A DNA stretch of 64,000 bases, taken from contig OU744446.1 in the NCBI GenBank assembly GCA_916610825.1, forward strand, positions 21,895,223 to 21,959,222, given 5' to 3'. Positions 36,427 to 48,992 of the stretch are shown here, in pieces. The notes beneath the pieces are model-generated. The model worked only from the letters and a program-made list of their open reading frames with translations, searched no databases and was not told the origin of the DNA. A program made the position numbers and the translations under genes. Position 1 is the first letter of the stretch. Each line of letters starts with the position of its first letter. Origin of the DNA: Haliclystus octoradiatus (Eukaryota > Cnidaria > Staurozoa > Stauromedusae > Haliclystidae).

Positions 36427-38653
36427 GTTTATGTAAAATTCGAATTCCCTTGGGAATTAAGCATTGTTTTTGTCATTTTGAGCTGATTTTGTAAAATTCG
36501 AATTCCCTTGGGAATTAAGCATTGTTTTAAGTCATTTTGAGCTGTTTTTGTAAAATTCGAATTCCCTTGGGAACTGGGCATTGTTTTTGGTTTTGGTCAT
36601 TTTGAGCTGTTTTTGAAAAATTCAAATTCCCTTGGGAATTACGCATTGTTTTTGGTCATTTTGAGCTGTTTTTGAAAAATTCAAATTCCCTTGGGAATTA
36701 AGCATTGTTTTAGGTCATTTTGAACTGTTTTTGAAAAATTCGAATTCCCTTGGGAATTAAGCATTGTTTTAGGTCATTTTGAGCTGTTTTTGAAAAATTC
36801 GAATTCCCTTTGGAATTAAGCATTGTTTTAGGTCATTTTGAGCTGGTTTTGTAAAATTCGAATTCCCTTGGGAATTAAGCATTATTTTAGGTCATTTTGA
36901 GCTGTTTTTGTAAAATTCGAATTCCCTTGGGAATTAAGCATTGTTTTAGGTCATTTTGAGCTGTTTTTTTAAAAATTCGAATTTCCTTGGGAATTAAGCA
37001 TTGTTGTAGGTCATTTTGAGCTGTTTTTGTAAAATTCGAATTCCCTTGGGAACTGGGCATTGTTTTTGGTCATTTTGAGCTGTTTTTGAAAAATTCAAAT
37101 TCCCTTTGGAATTAAGCATTGTTTTAGGTCATTTTGGGCTGTTTTTGAAAAATTCAAATTCCCTTGGGAATTAAGCATTGTTTTTGGTCATTTTGAGCTG
37201 TTTTTGAAAAATTCAAATTCCCTTTGGAATTAAGCATTGTTTTAGGTCATTTTGGGCTGTTTTTGAAAAATTCAAATTCCCTTGGGAATTAAGCATTGTT
37301 TTAGGTCATTTTGAGCTGTTTTTGAAAAATTCGAATTCCCTTGGGAATTAAGCATTGTTTTAGGTCATTTTGAGCTGTTTTTGTAAAATTCGAATTCCCT
37401 TGGGAATTAAGCATTGTTTTAAGTCATTTTGAGCTGTTTTTGTAAAATTCGAATTCCCTTGAGAATTAAGCATTGTTTCAGGTCATTTTGAGCTGTTTTT
37501 GAAAAATTCGAATTTCCTTGGGAATTAAGCATTGTTTTAGGTCATTTTGAGCTGTTTTTGAAAAATTCAAATTCCCTTGGGAATTAAGCATTGTTTTAGG
37601 TCATTTTGAACTGTTTTTGAAAAATTCGAATTCCCTTGGGAATTAAGCATTGTTTTAGGTCATTTTGAGCTGTTTTTGAAAAATTCGAATTCCCTTTGGA
37701 ATTAAGCATTGTTTTAGGTCATTTTGAGCTGGTTTTGTAAAATTCGAATTCCCTTGGGAATTAAGCATTATTTTAGGTCATTTTGAGCTGTTTTTGTAAA
37801 ATTCGAATTCCCTTGGGAATTAAGCATTGTTTTAGGTCATTTTGAGCTGTTTTTTTAAAAATTCGAATTTCCTTGGGAATTAAGCATTGTTTTAGGTCAT
37901 TTTGAGCTGTTTTTGTAAAATTCGAATTCCCTTGGGAACTGGGCATTGTTTTTGGTCATTTTGAGCTGTTTTTGAAAAATTCAAATTCCCTTGGGAATTA
38001 AGCATTGTTTTTTCTCATTTTTCATACCCAAGGGTACAAAGCATAGTTTTTAGTCATTTTAAGCTGTTTTTGTGAAATTCAAATTCCCTTGGGAATTAAG
38101 CATTGTTTTTGTCATTTTGAGCTGATTTTGTAAAATTCGAATTCTCTTGGGAATTAGGCATTGTTTTTGATCGGTTTAAGCTGTTTTTGTAAAATTCGAA
38201 TTCCCTTGGGAATTAAGCATTGTTTTAGGTCATTTTGAGCTGTTTTTGAAAAGTTCGAATTCCCTTGGGAATTAAGTATTGTTTTAGGTCATCTTGAGCT
38301 GTTTTTGAAAAATTCGAATTCCCTTGAGAATTAAGCATTGTTTTAGGTCATTTTGAGCTGTTTTTGTAAAATTCGAATTCCCTTGGGAATTAAGCATTGT
38401 TTTTGTCATTTTGAGTTGATTTTGTAAAATTCGAATTCCCTTGGGAATTAAGCATTGTTTTAAGTCATTTTGAGCTGTTTTTGTAAAATTCGAATTCCCT
38501 TGGGAATTAAGCATTGTTTTATGTCATTTTGAGCTGTTTTTGAAAAATTCAAATTCCCTTGGGAATTAAGGATTGTTTCAGGTCATTTTGAGCTGTTTTT
38601 GAAAAATTCGAATTCCCTTGGGAATTAAGCATTGTTTTAGGTCATTTTGAGCT
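36427..38653 (+). repeat. 2,227-bp landmark segment containing an isolated short monomer
   Basis: Begins as a normal landmark unit. GGGCTG monomers occur near 37136 and 37255 as a local two-monomer duplication. Near 37980 it joins the short-monomer block (38024-38062, GATCGG near 38168, TCATCTTG near 38290). Private variants GAGTTGATTTTG (38413) and TTAAGGATTGTTTC (38567) recur at about 3.9-4.0-kb intervals downstream. Confidence 0.78.
38024..38062 (+). repeat. 39-bp short monomer, type 2 (last one in the main array)
   Basis: Type 2 element, unpaired, preceded by TTAAGCATTG rather than TTAAACATTG. No further 39-bp monomer of this type occurs downstream. Confidence 0.9.
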
Positions 38654-41600
38654 GTTTATGTAAAATTCGAATTCCCTTGGGAATTAAGCATTATTTTAAG
38701 TCATTTTGAGCTGTTTTTGTAAAATTCGAATTCCCTTGGGAATTAAGCATTGTTTTAGGTCATTTTGAGCTGATTTTGTAAAATTCGAATTCCCTTGGGA
38801 ATTAAGCATTGTTTTAAGTCATTTTGAACTGTTTTTGTAAAATTCGAATTCCCTTGGGAACTGGGCATTGTTTTTGGTTTTGGTCATTTTTAGCTGTTTT
38901 TGAAAAATTCAAATTCCCTTGGGAATTAAGCACTGTTTTTGGTCATTTTGAGCTGTTTTTGAAAAATTCAAATTCCCTTGGGAATTAAGCATTGTTTTAG
39001 GTCATTTTGAACTGTTTTTGAAAAATTCGAATTCCCTTGGGAATTAAGCATTGTTTTAGGTCATTTTGAGCTGTTTTTGAAAAATTCGAATTCCCTTTGG
39101 AATTAAGCATTGTTTTATGTCATTTTGAGCTGGTTTTGTAAAATTCGAATTTCCTTGGGAATTAAGCATTGTTTTAGGTCATTTTGAGCTGTTTTTGTAA
39201 AATTCGAATTCCCTTGGGAACTGGGCATTGTTTTTGGTCATTTTGAGCTGTTTTTGAAAAATTCAAATTCCCTTGGGAATTAAGCATTGTTTTAGGTCAT
39301 TTTGGGCTGTTTTTGAAAAATTCAAATTCCCTTGGGAATTAAGCATTGTTTTAGGTCATTTTGAGCTGTTTTTGAAAAATTCGAATTCCCTTGGGAATTA
39401 AGCATTGTTTTAGGTCATTTTGAGCTGTTTTTGTAAAATTCGAATTCCCTTGGGAATTAAGCATTGTTTTAAGTCATTTTGAGCTGTTTTTGTAAAATTC
39501 GAATTCCCTTGAGAATTAAGCATTGTTTTAGGTCATTTTGAGCTGTTTTTGTAAAATTCGAATTCCCTTGGGAATTAAGCATTGTTTTAAGTCATTTTGA
39601 GCTGTTTTTGTAAAATTCGAATTCCCTTGAGAATTAAGCATTGTTTTAGGACATTTTGAGCTGTTTTTGAAAAATTCAAATTCCCTTGGGAATTAAGCAT
39701 TGTTTCAGGTCATTTTGAGCTGTTTTTGAAAAATTCGAATTCCCTTGGGAATTAAGCATTGTTTTAGGTCATTTTGAGCTGTTTATGTAAAATTCGAATT
39801 CCCTTGGGAATTAAGCATTGTTTTTGTCATTTTGAGCTGATTTTGTAAAATTCGAATTCCCTTGGGAATTAAGCATTGTTTTAAGTCATTTTGAGCTGTT
39901 TTTGTAAAATTCGAATTCCCTTGGGAACTGGGCATTGTTTTTGGTTTTGGTCATTTTTAGCTGTTTTTGAAAAATTCAAATTCCCTTGGGAATTAAGCAT
40001 TGTTTTTGGTCATTTTGAGCTGTTTTTGAAAAATTCAAATTCCCTTGGGAATTAAGCATTGTTTTAGGTCATTTTGAACTGTTTTTGAAAAATTCGAATT
40101 CCCTTGGGAATTAAGCATTGTTTTAGGTCATTTTGAGCTGTTTTTGAAAAATTCGAATTCCCTTGGGAATTAAGCATTGTTTTAGGTCATTTTGAGCTGG
40201 TTTTGTAAAATTCGAATTCCCTTGGGAATTAAGCATTATTTTAAGTCATTTTGAGCTGTTTTTGTAAAATTCGAATTCCCTTGGGAATTAAGCATTGTTT
40301 TAGGTCATTTTGAGCTGTTTTTTTAAAAATTCGAATTTCCTTGGGAATTAAGCATTGTTTTAGGTCATTTTGAGCTGTTTTTGTAAAATTCGAATTCCCT
40401 TGGGAACTGGGCATTGTTTTTGGTCATTTTGAGCTGTTTTTGAAAAATTCAAATTCCCTTGGGAATTAAGCATTGCTTTAGGTCATTTTGGGCTGTTTTT
40501 GAACAATTCAAAGTCCCTTGGGAATTAAGCATTGTTTTAGGTCATATTGAGCTGTTTTTGAAAAATTCGAATTCCCTTGGGAATTAAGCATTGTTTTAGG
40601 TCATTTTGAGCTGTTTTTGTAAAATTCGAATTCCCTTGGGAATTAAGCATTGTTTTAAGTCATTTTGAGCTGTTTTTGTAAAATTCGAATTCCCTTGAGA
40701 ATTAAGCATTGTTTTAGGTCATTTTGAGCTGGTTTTGTAAAATTCGAATTCCCTTGGGAATTAAGCATTATTTTAAGTCATTTTGAGCTGTTTTTGTAAA
40801 ATTCGAATTCCCTTGGGAACTGGGCATTGTTTTTGGTTTTGGTCATTTTTAGCTGTTTTTGAAAAATTCAAATTCCCTTGGGAATTAAGCACTGTTTTTG
40901 GTCATTTTGAGCTGTTTTTGAAAAATTCAAATTCCCTTGGGAATTAAGTATTGTTTTAGGTCATCTTGAGCTGTTTTTGAAAAATTCGAATTCCCTTGGG
41001 AATTAAGCATTGTTTTAGGTCATTTTGAGCTGTTTTTGAAAAATTCAAATTCCCTTGGGAATTAAGCATTGTTTTTGGTCATTTTGAGCTGTTTTTGAAA
41101 AATTCAAATTCCCTTGGGAATTAAGCATTGTTTTAGGTCATTTTGAACTGTTTTTGATAAATTCGAATTCCCTTGGGAATTAAGCATTGTTTTAGGTCAT
41201 TTTGAGCTGTTTTTGAAAAATTCGAATTCCCTTTGGAATTAAGCATTGTTTTAGGTCATTTTGAGCTGGTTTTGTAAAATTCGAATTCCCTTGGGAATTA
41301 AGCATTATTTTAAGTCATTTTGAGCTGTTTTTGTAAAATTCGAATTCCCTTGGGAATTAAGCATTGTTTTAGGTCATTTTGAGCTGTTTTTTTAAAAATT
41401 CGAATTTCCTTGGGAATTAAGCATTGTTTTAGGTCATTATGAGCTGTTTTTGTAAAATTCGAATTCCCTTGGGAACTGGGCATTGTTTTTGGTCATTTTG
41501 AGCTGTTTTTGAAAAATTCAAATTCCCTTGGGAATTAAGCATTGTTTTAGGTCATTTTGGGCTGTTTTTGAAAAATTCAAATTCCCTTGGGAATTAAGCA

Positions 41601-42020
41601 TTGTTTTAGGTCATTTTGAGCTGTTTTTGAAAAATTCGAATTCCTTTGGGAATTAAGCATTGTTTTAGGTCATTTTGAGCTGTTTTTGTAAAATTCGAAT
41701 TCCCTTGGGAATTAAGCATTGTTTTAAGTCATTTTGAGCTGTTTTTGTAAAATTCGAATTCCCTTGAGAATTAAGCATTGTTTTAGGTCATTTTGAGCTG
41801 TTTTTGTAAAATTCGAATTCCCTTGGGAATTAAGCATTGTTTTAAGTCATTTTGAGCTGTTTTTGTAAAATTCGAATTCCCTTGAGAATTAAGCATTGTT
41901 TTAGGTCATTTTGAGCTGTTTTTGAAAAATTCAAATTCCCTTGGGAATTAAGCATTGTTTCAGGTCATTTTGAGCTGTTTTTGAAAAATTCGAATTCCCT
42001 TGGGAATTAAGCATTGTTTT
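38654..42020 (+). repeat. Zone 5 landmark units with TCATTTTTAGCTG marker
   Basis: Landmarks at 38654 and 39781 (1,127 bp). From 38885 onward most 65-bp monomers are followed by TCATTTTTAGCTG, a marker not seen earlier. The triple variant GCTTTAGG, GAACAATTC, AAAGTCCC appears near 40475-40510 and returns only at 52.8-57.8 kb. Confidence 0.75.
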
Positions 42021-42571
42021 AGGTCATTTTGAGCTGTTTATGTAAAATTCGAATTCCCTTGGGAATTAAGCATTGTTTTTGTCATTTTGAGCTGATTTTG
42101 TAAAATTCGAATTCCCTTGGGAACTGGGCATTGTTTTTGGTTTTGGGCATTTTTAGCTGTTTTTGAAAAATTCAAATTCCCTTGGGAATTAGGCACTGTT
42201 TTTGGTCATTTTGAGCTGTTTTTGAAAAATTCAAATTCTCTTGGGAATTAAGTATTGTTTTAGGTCATCTTGAGCTGTTTTTGAAAAATTCGAATTCCCT
42301 TGGGAATTAAGCATTGTTTTAGGTCATTTTGAGTTGATTTTGTAAAATTCGAATTCCCTTGGGAATTAAGCATTGTTTTAAGTAATTTTGAGCTGTTTTT
42401 GTAAAATTCGAATTCCCTTGGGAATTAAGCAATGTTTTATGTCATTTTGAGCTGTTTTTGAAAAATTCAAATTCCCTTGGGAATTAAGGATTGTTTCAGG
42501 TCATTTTGAGCTGTTTTTGAAAAATTCGAATTCCCTTGGGAATTAAGCATTGTTTTAGGTCATTTTGAGCT

Positions 42572-43757
42572 GTTTATGTAAAATTCGAATTCCCTTGGGA
42601 ATTAAGCATTGTTTTTGTCATTTTGAGCTGATTTTGTAAAATTCGAATTCCCTTGGGAATTAAGCATTGTTTTAAGTCATTTTGAGCTGTTTTTGTAAAA
42701 TTCGAATTCCCTTGGGAACTGGGCATTGTTTTTGGTTTTGGTCATTTTGAGCTGTTTTTGAAAAATTCAAATTCCCTTGGGAATTAAGCATTGTTTTTGG
42801 TCATTTTGAGCTGTTTTTGAAAAATTCAAATTCCCTTGGGAATTAAGCATTGTTTTAGGTCATTTTGAACTGTTTTTGATAAATTCGAATTCCCTTGGGA
42901 ATTAAGCATTGTTTTAGGTCATTTTGAGCTGTTTTTGAAAAATTCGAATTCCCTTTGGAATTAAGCATTGTTTTAGGTCATTTTGAGCTGGTTTTGTAAA
43001 ATTCGAATTCCCTTGGGAATTAAGCATTATTTTAAGTCATTTTGAGCTGTTTTTGTAAAATTCGAATTCCCTTGGGAATTAAGCATTGTTTTAGGTCATT
43101 TTGAGCTGTTTTTTTAAAAATTCGAATTTCCTTGGGAATTAAGCATTGTTTTAGGTCATTTTGAGCTGTTTTTGTAAAATTCGAATTCCCTTGGGAACTG
43201 GGCATTGTTTTTGGTCATTTTGAGCTGTTTTTGAAAAATTCAAATTCCCTTGGGAATTAAGCATTGTTTTAGGTCATTTTGGGCTGTTTTTGAAAAATTC
43301 AAATTCCCTTGGGAATTAAGCATTGTTTTAGGTCATTTTGAGCTGTTTTTGAAAAATTCGAATTCCCTTGAGAATTAAGCATTGTTTTAGGTCATTTTGA
43401 GCTGTTTTTGTAAAATTCGAATTCCCTTGGGAATTAAGCATTGTTTTAAGTCATTTTGAGCTGTTTTTGTAAAATTCGAATTCCCTTTAGAATTAAGCAT
43501 TGTTTTAGGTCATTTTGAGCTGTTTTTGTAAAATTCGAATTCCCTTGGGAATTAAGCATTGTTTTAAGTCATTTTGAGCTGTTTTTGTAAAATTCGAATT
43601 CCCTTGAGAATTAAGCATTGTTTTAGGTCATTTTGAGCTGTTTTTGAAAAATTCAAATTCCCTTGGGAATTAAGCATTGTTTCAGGTCATTTTGAGCTGT
43701 TTTTGAAAAATTCGAATTCCCTTGGGAATTAAGCATTGTTTTAGGTCATTTTGAGCT
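42572..43757 (+). repeat. 20-monomer landmark HOR (1,186 bp)
   Basis: Order equals monomers 1-11, then 20-24, a second 23-24 pair, and 25-26 of the 26-mer. Eight monomers (one block version) are absent and two tail monomers are duplicated. One tail monomer carries CCCTTTAGAATT near 43483. Confidence 0.85.
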
Positions 43758-45243
43758 GTTTATGTAAAATTCGAGTTCCCTTGGGAATTAAGCATTGTTT
43801 TTGTCATTTTGAGCTGATTTTGTAAAATTCGAATTCCCTTGGGAATTAAGCTTTGTTTTAAGTCATTTTGAGCTGTTTTTGTAAAATTCGAATTCCCTTG
43901 GGAACTGGGCATTGTTTTTGGTTTTGGTCATTTTTAGCTGTTTTTGAAAAATTCAAATTCCCTTGGGAATTAAGCATTGTTTTTGGTCATTTTGAGCTGT
44001 TTTTGAAAAATTCAAATTCCCTTGGGAATTAAGCATTGTTTTAGGTCATTTTGAACTGTTTTTGAAAAATTCGAATTCCCTTGGGAATTAAGCATTGTTT
44101 TAGGTCATTTTGAGCTGTTTTTGAAAAATTCAAATTCCCTTTGGAATTAAGCATTGTTTTAGGTCATTTTGAGCTGGTTTTGTAAAATTCGAATTCCCTT
44201 GGGAATTAAGCATTATTTTAAGTCATTTTGAGCTGTTTTTGTAAAATTCGAATTCCCTTGGGAATTAAGCATTGTTTTAGGTCATTTTGAGCTGATTTTG
44301 TAAAATTCGAATTCCCTTGGGAATTAAGCATTGTTTTAAGTCATTTTGAGCTGTTTTTGTAAAATTCGAATTCCCTTGGGAACTGAGCATTGTTTTTGGT
44401 TTTGGTCATTTTTAGCTGTTTTTGAAAAATTCAAATTCCCTTGGGAATTAAGCACTGTTTCTGGTCATTTTGAGCTGTTTTTGAAAAATTCAAATTCCCT
44501 TGGGAATTAAGCATTGTTTAAGGTCATTTTGAACTGTTTTTGAAAAATTCGAATTCCCTTGGGAATTAAGCATTGTTTTAGGTCATTTTGAGCTGTTTTT
44601 GAAAAATTCGAATTCCCTTTGGAATTAAGCATTGTTTTATGTCATTTTGAGCTGGTTTTGTAAAATTCGAATTCCCTTGGGAACTGGGCATTGTTTTTGG
44701 TCATTTTGAGCTGTTTTTGAAAAATTCAAATTCCCTTGGGAATTAAGCATTGTTTTAGGTCATTTTGGGCTGTTTTTGAAAAATTCAAATTCCCTTGGGA
44801 ATTAAGCATTGTTTTAGGTCATTTTGAGCTGTTTTTGAAAAATTCGAATTCCCTTGGGAATTAAGCATTGTTTTAGGTCATTTTGAGCTGTTTTTGTAAA
44901 ATTCGAATTCCCTTGGGAATTAAGCATTGTTTTAAGTCATTTTGGGCTGTTTTTGTAAAATTCGAATTCCCTTTAGAATTAAGCATTGTTTTAGGTCATT
45001 TTGAGCTGTTTTTGTAAAATTCGAATTCCCTTGGGAATTAAGCATTGTTTTAAGTCATTTTGAGCTGTTTTTGTAAAATTCGAATTCCCTTGAGAATTAA
45101 GCATTGTTTTAGGTCATTTTGAGCTGTTTTTGAAAAATTCAAATTCCCTTGGGAATTAAGCATTGTTTCAGGTCATTTTGAGCTGTTTTTGAAAAATTCG
45201 AATTCCCTTGGGAATTAAGCATTGTTTTAGGTCATTTTGAGCT
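43758..45243 (+). repeat. 25-monomer landmark HOR with two 65-bp monomers (1,486 bp)
   Basis: Longer than the 1,481-bp form by about 5 bp because a second 65-bp monomer (near 44390, with AACTGAGC) is present. This follows a GCTGATTTTG monomer that restarts the landmark series without GTTTATG. Confidence 0.83.
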
Positions 45244-45937
45244 GTTTATGTAAAATTCGAATTCCCTTGGGAATTAAGCATTGTTTTTGTCATTTTGAGC
45301 TGATTTTGTAAAATTCGAATTCCCTTGGGAATTAAGCATTGTTTTAAGTCATTTTGAGCTGTTTTTGTAAAATTCGAATTCCCTTGGGAACTGGGCATTG
45401 TTTTTGGTTTTGGTCATTTTTAGCTGTTTTTGAAAAATTCAAATTCCCTTGGGAATTAAGCATTGTTTTTGGTCATTTTGAGCTGTTTTTGAAAAATTCA
45501 AATTCCCTTGGGAATTAAGCATTGTTTTAGGTCATTTTGAACTGTTTTTGAAAAATTCGAATTCCCTTGGGAATTAAGCATTGTTTTAGGTCATTTTGAG
45601 CTGTTTTTGAAAAATTCAAATTCCCTTTGGAATTAAGCATTGTTTTAGGTCATTTTGAGCTGGTTTTGTAAAATTCGAATTCCCTTGGGAATTAAGTATT
45701 ATTTTAAGTCATTTTGAGCTGTTTTTGTAAAATTCGAATTCCCTTGGGAATTAAGCATTGTTTTAGGTCATTTTGAGCTGATTTTGTAAAATTCGAATTC
45801 CCTTGGGAATTAAGCATTGTTTTAAGTCATTTTGAGCTGTTTTTGTAAAATTCGAATTCCCTTGGGAACTGAGCATTGTTTTTGGTTTTGGTCATTTTTA
45901 GCTGTTTTTGAAAAATTCAAATTCCCTTGGGAATTAA

Positions 45938-48900
45938 GCACTGTTTTAGGTCATTTTGAGCTGTTTATGTAAAATTCGAATTCCCTTGGGAATTAAGCAT
46001 TGTTTTTGTCATTTTGAGCTGATTTTGTAAAATTCGAATTCCCTTGGGAACTGGGCATTGTTTTTAGTTTTGGGCATTTTTAGCTGTTTTTGAAAAATTC
46101 AAATTCCCTTGGGAATTAGGCACTGTTTTTGGTCATTTTGAGCTGTTTTTGAAAAATTCAAAATCCCTTGGGAATTAAGTATTGTTTTAGGTCATCTTGA
46201 GCTGTTTTTGAAAAATTCGAATTCCCTTGGGAATTAAGCATTGTTTTAGGTCATTTTGAGCTGTTTTTGTAAAAGTCGAATTCCCTTGGGAATTAAGCAT
46301 TGTTTTTGTCATTTTGAGTTGATTTTGTAAAATTCGAATTCCCTTGGGAATTAAGCATTGTTTTAAGTAATTTTGAGCTGTTTTTGTAAAATTCGAATTC
46401 CCTTGGGAATTAAGCAATGTTTTATGTCATTTTGAGCTGTTTTTGAAAAATTCAAATTCCCTTGGGAATTAAGGATTGTTTCAGGTCATTTTGAGCTGTT
46501 TTTGAAAAATTCGAATTCCCTTGGGAATTAAGCATTGTTTTAGGTCATTTTGAGCGGTTTATGTAAAATTCGAATTCCCTTGGGAATTAAGCATTGTTTT
46601 TGTCATTTTGAGCTGATTTTGTAAAATTCGAATTCCCTTGGGAATTAAGCATTGTTTTAAGTCATTTTGAGCTGTTTTTGTAAAATTCGAATTCCCTTGG
46701 GAACTGGGCATTGTTTTTGGTTTTGGTCATTTTGAGCTGTTTTTGAAAAATTCAAATTCCCTTGGGAATTAAGCATTGTTTTTGGTCATTTTGAGCTGTT
46801 TTTGAAAAATTCAAATTCCCTTGGGAATTAAGCATTGTTTTAGGTCATTTTGAACTGTTTTTGATAAATTCGAATTCCCTTGGGAATTAAGCATTGTTTT
46901 AGGTCATTTTGAGCTGTTTTTGAAAAATTCGAATTCCCTTTGGAATTAAGCATTGTTTTAGGTCATTTTGAGCTGGTTTTGTAAAATTCGAATTCCCTTG
47001 GGAATTAAGCATTATTTTAAGTCATTTTGAGCTGTTTTTGTAAAATTCGAATTCCCTTGGGAATTAAGCATTGTTTTAGGTCATTTTGAGCTGTTTTTTT
47101 AAAAATTCGAATTTCCTTGAGAATTAAGCATTGTTTTAGGTCATTTTGAGCTGTTTTTGTAAAATTCGAATTCCCTTGGGAACTGGGCATTGTTTTTGGT
47201 CATTTTGAGCTGTTTTTGAAAAATTCAAATTCCCTTGGGAATTAAGCATTGTTTTAGGTCATTTTGGGCTGTTTTTGAAAAATTCAAATTCCCTTGGGAA
47301 TTAAGCATTGTTTTAGGTCATTTTGAGCTGTTTTTGAAAAATTCGAATTCCCTTGGGAATTAAGCATTGTTTTAGGTCATTTTGAGCTGTTTTTGTAAAA
47401 TTCGAATTCCCTTGGGAATTAAGCATTGTTTTAAGTCATTTTGAGCTGTTTTTGTAAAATTCGAATTCCCTTTAGAATTAAGCATTGTTTTAGGTCATTT
47501 TGAGCTGTTTTTGTAAAATTCGAATTCCCTTGGGAATTAAGCATTGTTTTAAGTCATTTTGAGCTGTTTTTGTAAAATTCGAATTCCCTTGAGAATTAAG
47601 CATTGTTTTAGGTCATTTTGAGCTGTTTTTGAAAAATTCAAATTCCCTTGGGAATTAAGCATTGTTTCAGGTCATTTTGAGCTGTTTTTGAAAAATTCGA
47701 ATTCCCTTGGGAATTAAGCATTGTTTTAGGTCATTTTGAGCTGTTTATGTAAAATTCGAATTCCCTTGGGAATTAAGCATTGTTTTTGTCATTTTGAGCT
47801 GATTTTGTAAAATTCGAATTCCCTTGGGAATTAAGCTTTGTTTTAAGTCATTTTGAGCTGTTTTTGTAAAATTCGAATTCCCTTGGGAACTGGGCATTGT
47901 TTTTGGTTTTGGTCATTTTTAGCTGTTTTTGAAAAATTCAAATTCCCTTGGGAATTAAGCATTGTTTTTGGTCATTTTGAGCTGTTTTTGAAAAATTCAA
48001 ATTCCCTTGGGAATTAAGCATTGTTTTAGGTCATTTTGAACTGTTTTTGAAAAATTCGAATTCCCTTGGGAATTAAGCATTGTTTTAGGTCATTTTGAGC
48101 TGTTTTTGAAAAATTCAAATTCCCTTTGGAATTAAGCATTGTTTTAGGTCATTTTGAGCTGGTTTTGTAAAATTCGAATTCCCTTGGGAATTAAGCATTA
48201 TTTTAAGTCATTTTGAGCCGTTTTTGTAAAATTCGAATTCCCTTGGGAATTAAGCATTGTTTTAGGTCATTTTGAGCTGATTTTGTAAAATTCGAATTCC
48301 CTTGGGAATTAAGCATTGTTTTAAGTCATTTTGAGCTGTTTTTGTAAAATTCGAATTCCCTTGGGAACTGAGCATTGTTTTTGGTTTTGGTCATTTTTAG
48401 CTGTTTTTGAAAAATTCAAATTCCCTTGGGAATTAAGCACTGTTTTTGGTCATTTTGAGCTGTTTTTGAAAAATTCAAATTCCCTTGGGAATTAAGCATT
48501 GTTTAAGGTCATTTTGAACTGTTTTTGAAAAATTCGAATTCCCTTGGGAATTAAGCATTGTTTTAGGTCATTTTGAGCTGTTTTTGAAAAATTCGAATTC
48601 CCTTTGGAATTAAGCATTGTTTTATGTCATTTTGAGCTGGTTTTGTAAAATTCGAATTCCCTTGGGAACTGGGCATTGTTTTTGGTCATTTTGAGCTGTT
48701 TTTGAAAAATTCAAATTCCCTTGGGAATTAAGCATTGTTTTAGGTCATTTTGGGCTGTTTTTGAAAAATTCAAATTCCCTTGGGAATTAAGCATTGTTTT
48801 AGGTCATTTTGAGCTGTTTTTGAAAAATTCGAATTCCCTTGGGAATTAAGCATTGTTTTAGGTCATTTTGAGCTGTTTTTGTAAAATTCGAATTCCCTTG
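45938..48900 (+). repeat. 3.9-kb super-repeat, copy 2 (truncated)
   Basis: Matches copy 1 at offset 3,926, rising to 3,985 after the monomer lost from copy 1. Checked at landmarks 45963, 46557 and 47743 and at GAGTTGATTTTG (46316). The start is a hybrid linker GCACTGTTTTAGG at 45938-45950. Copy-specific changes include GAGCGGTTTATG (46557), AAAAGTCG near 46273 and GAGCCGTTTTTG near 48216. Confidence 0.83.
46557..47742 (+). repeat. 20-monomer landmark HOR (1,186 bp)
   Basis: Same order and length as 42572-43757, 3,985 bp away, including the CCCTTTAGAATT tail monomer near 47469. Confidence 0.85.
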
Positions 48901-48992
48901 GGAATTAAGCATTGTTTCAGGTCATTTTGAGCTGTTTTTGAAAAATTCGAATTCCCTTGGGAATTAAGCATTGTTTTAGGTCATTTTGAGCT
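47743..48992 (+). repeat. 21-monomer landmark HOR (1,250 bp)
   Basis: Starts as the 1,486-bp unit does, with AACTGAGC and GTTTAAGG near 48490. It then jumps near 48900 directly to a GTTTCAGG monomer, so four tail monomers are missing. Confidence 0.82.

Larger units (their letters stand above)
42021..45937 (+). repeat. 3.9-kb super-repeat, copy 1
   Basis: Starts with the landmark at 42037. Diagnostic steps are GTTTTGGGCATTTTTAGC, GGGAATTAGGCACTG, TCATCTTG, GAGTTGATTTTG (42331), GCAATGTTTTATG, TTAAGGATTGTTTC, then a 1,186-bp unit (42572-43757) and a 1,486-bp unit (43758-45243). It lacks one monomer near 42320 that copy 2 keeps. Confidence 0.83.

Noticed and set aside
2893..38062. The CATACCC elements as inserted mobile elements or attachment sites
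   Set aside because: They align end to end with a shortened monomer, show no target duplication or terminal repeats, and keep the monomer linker on both sides.
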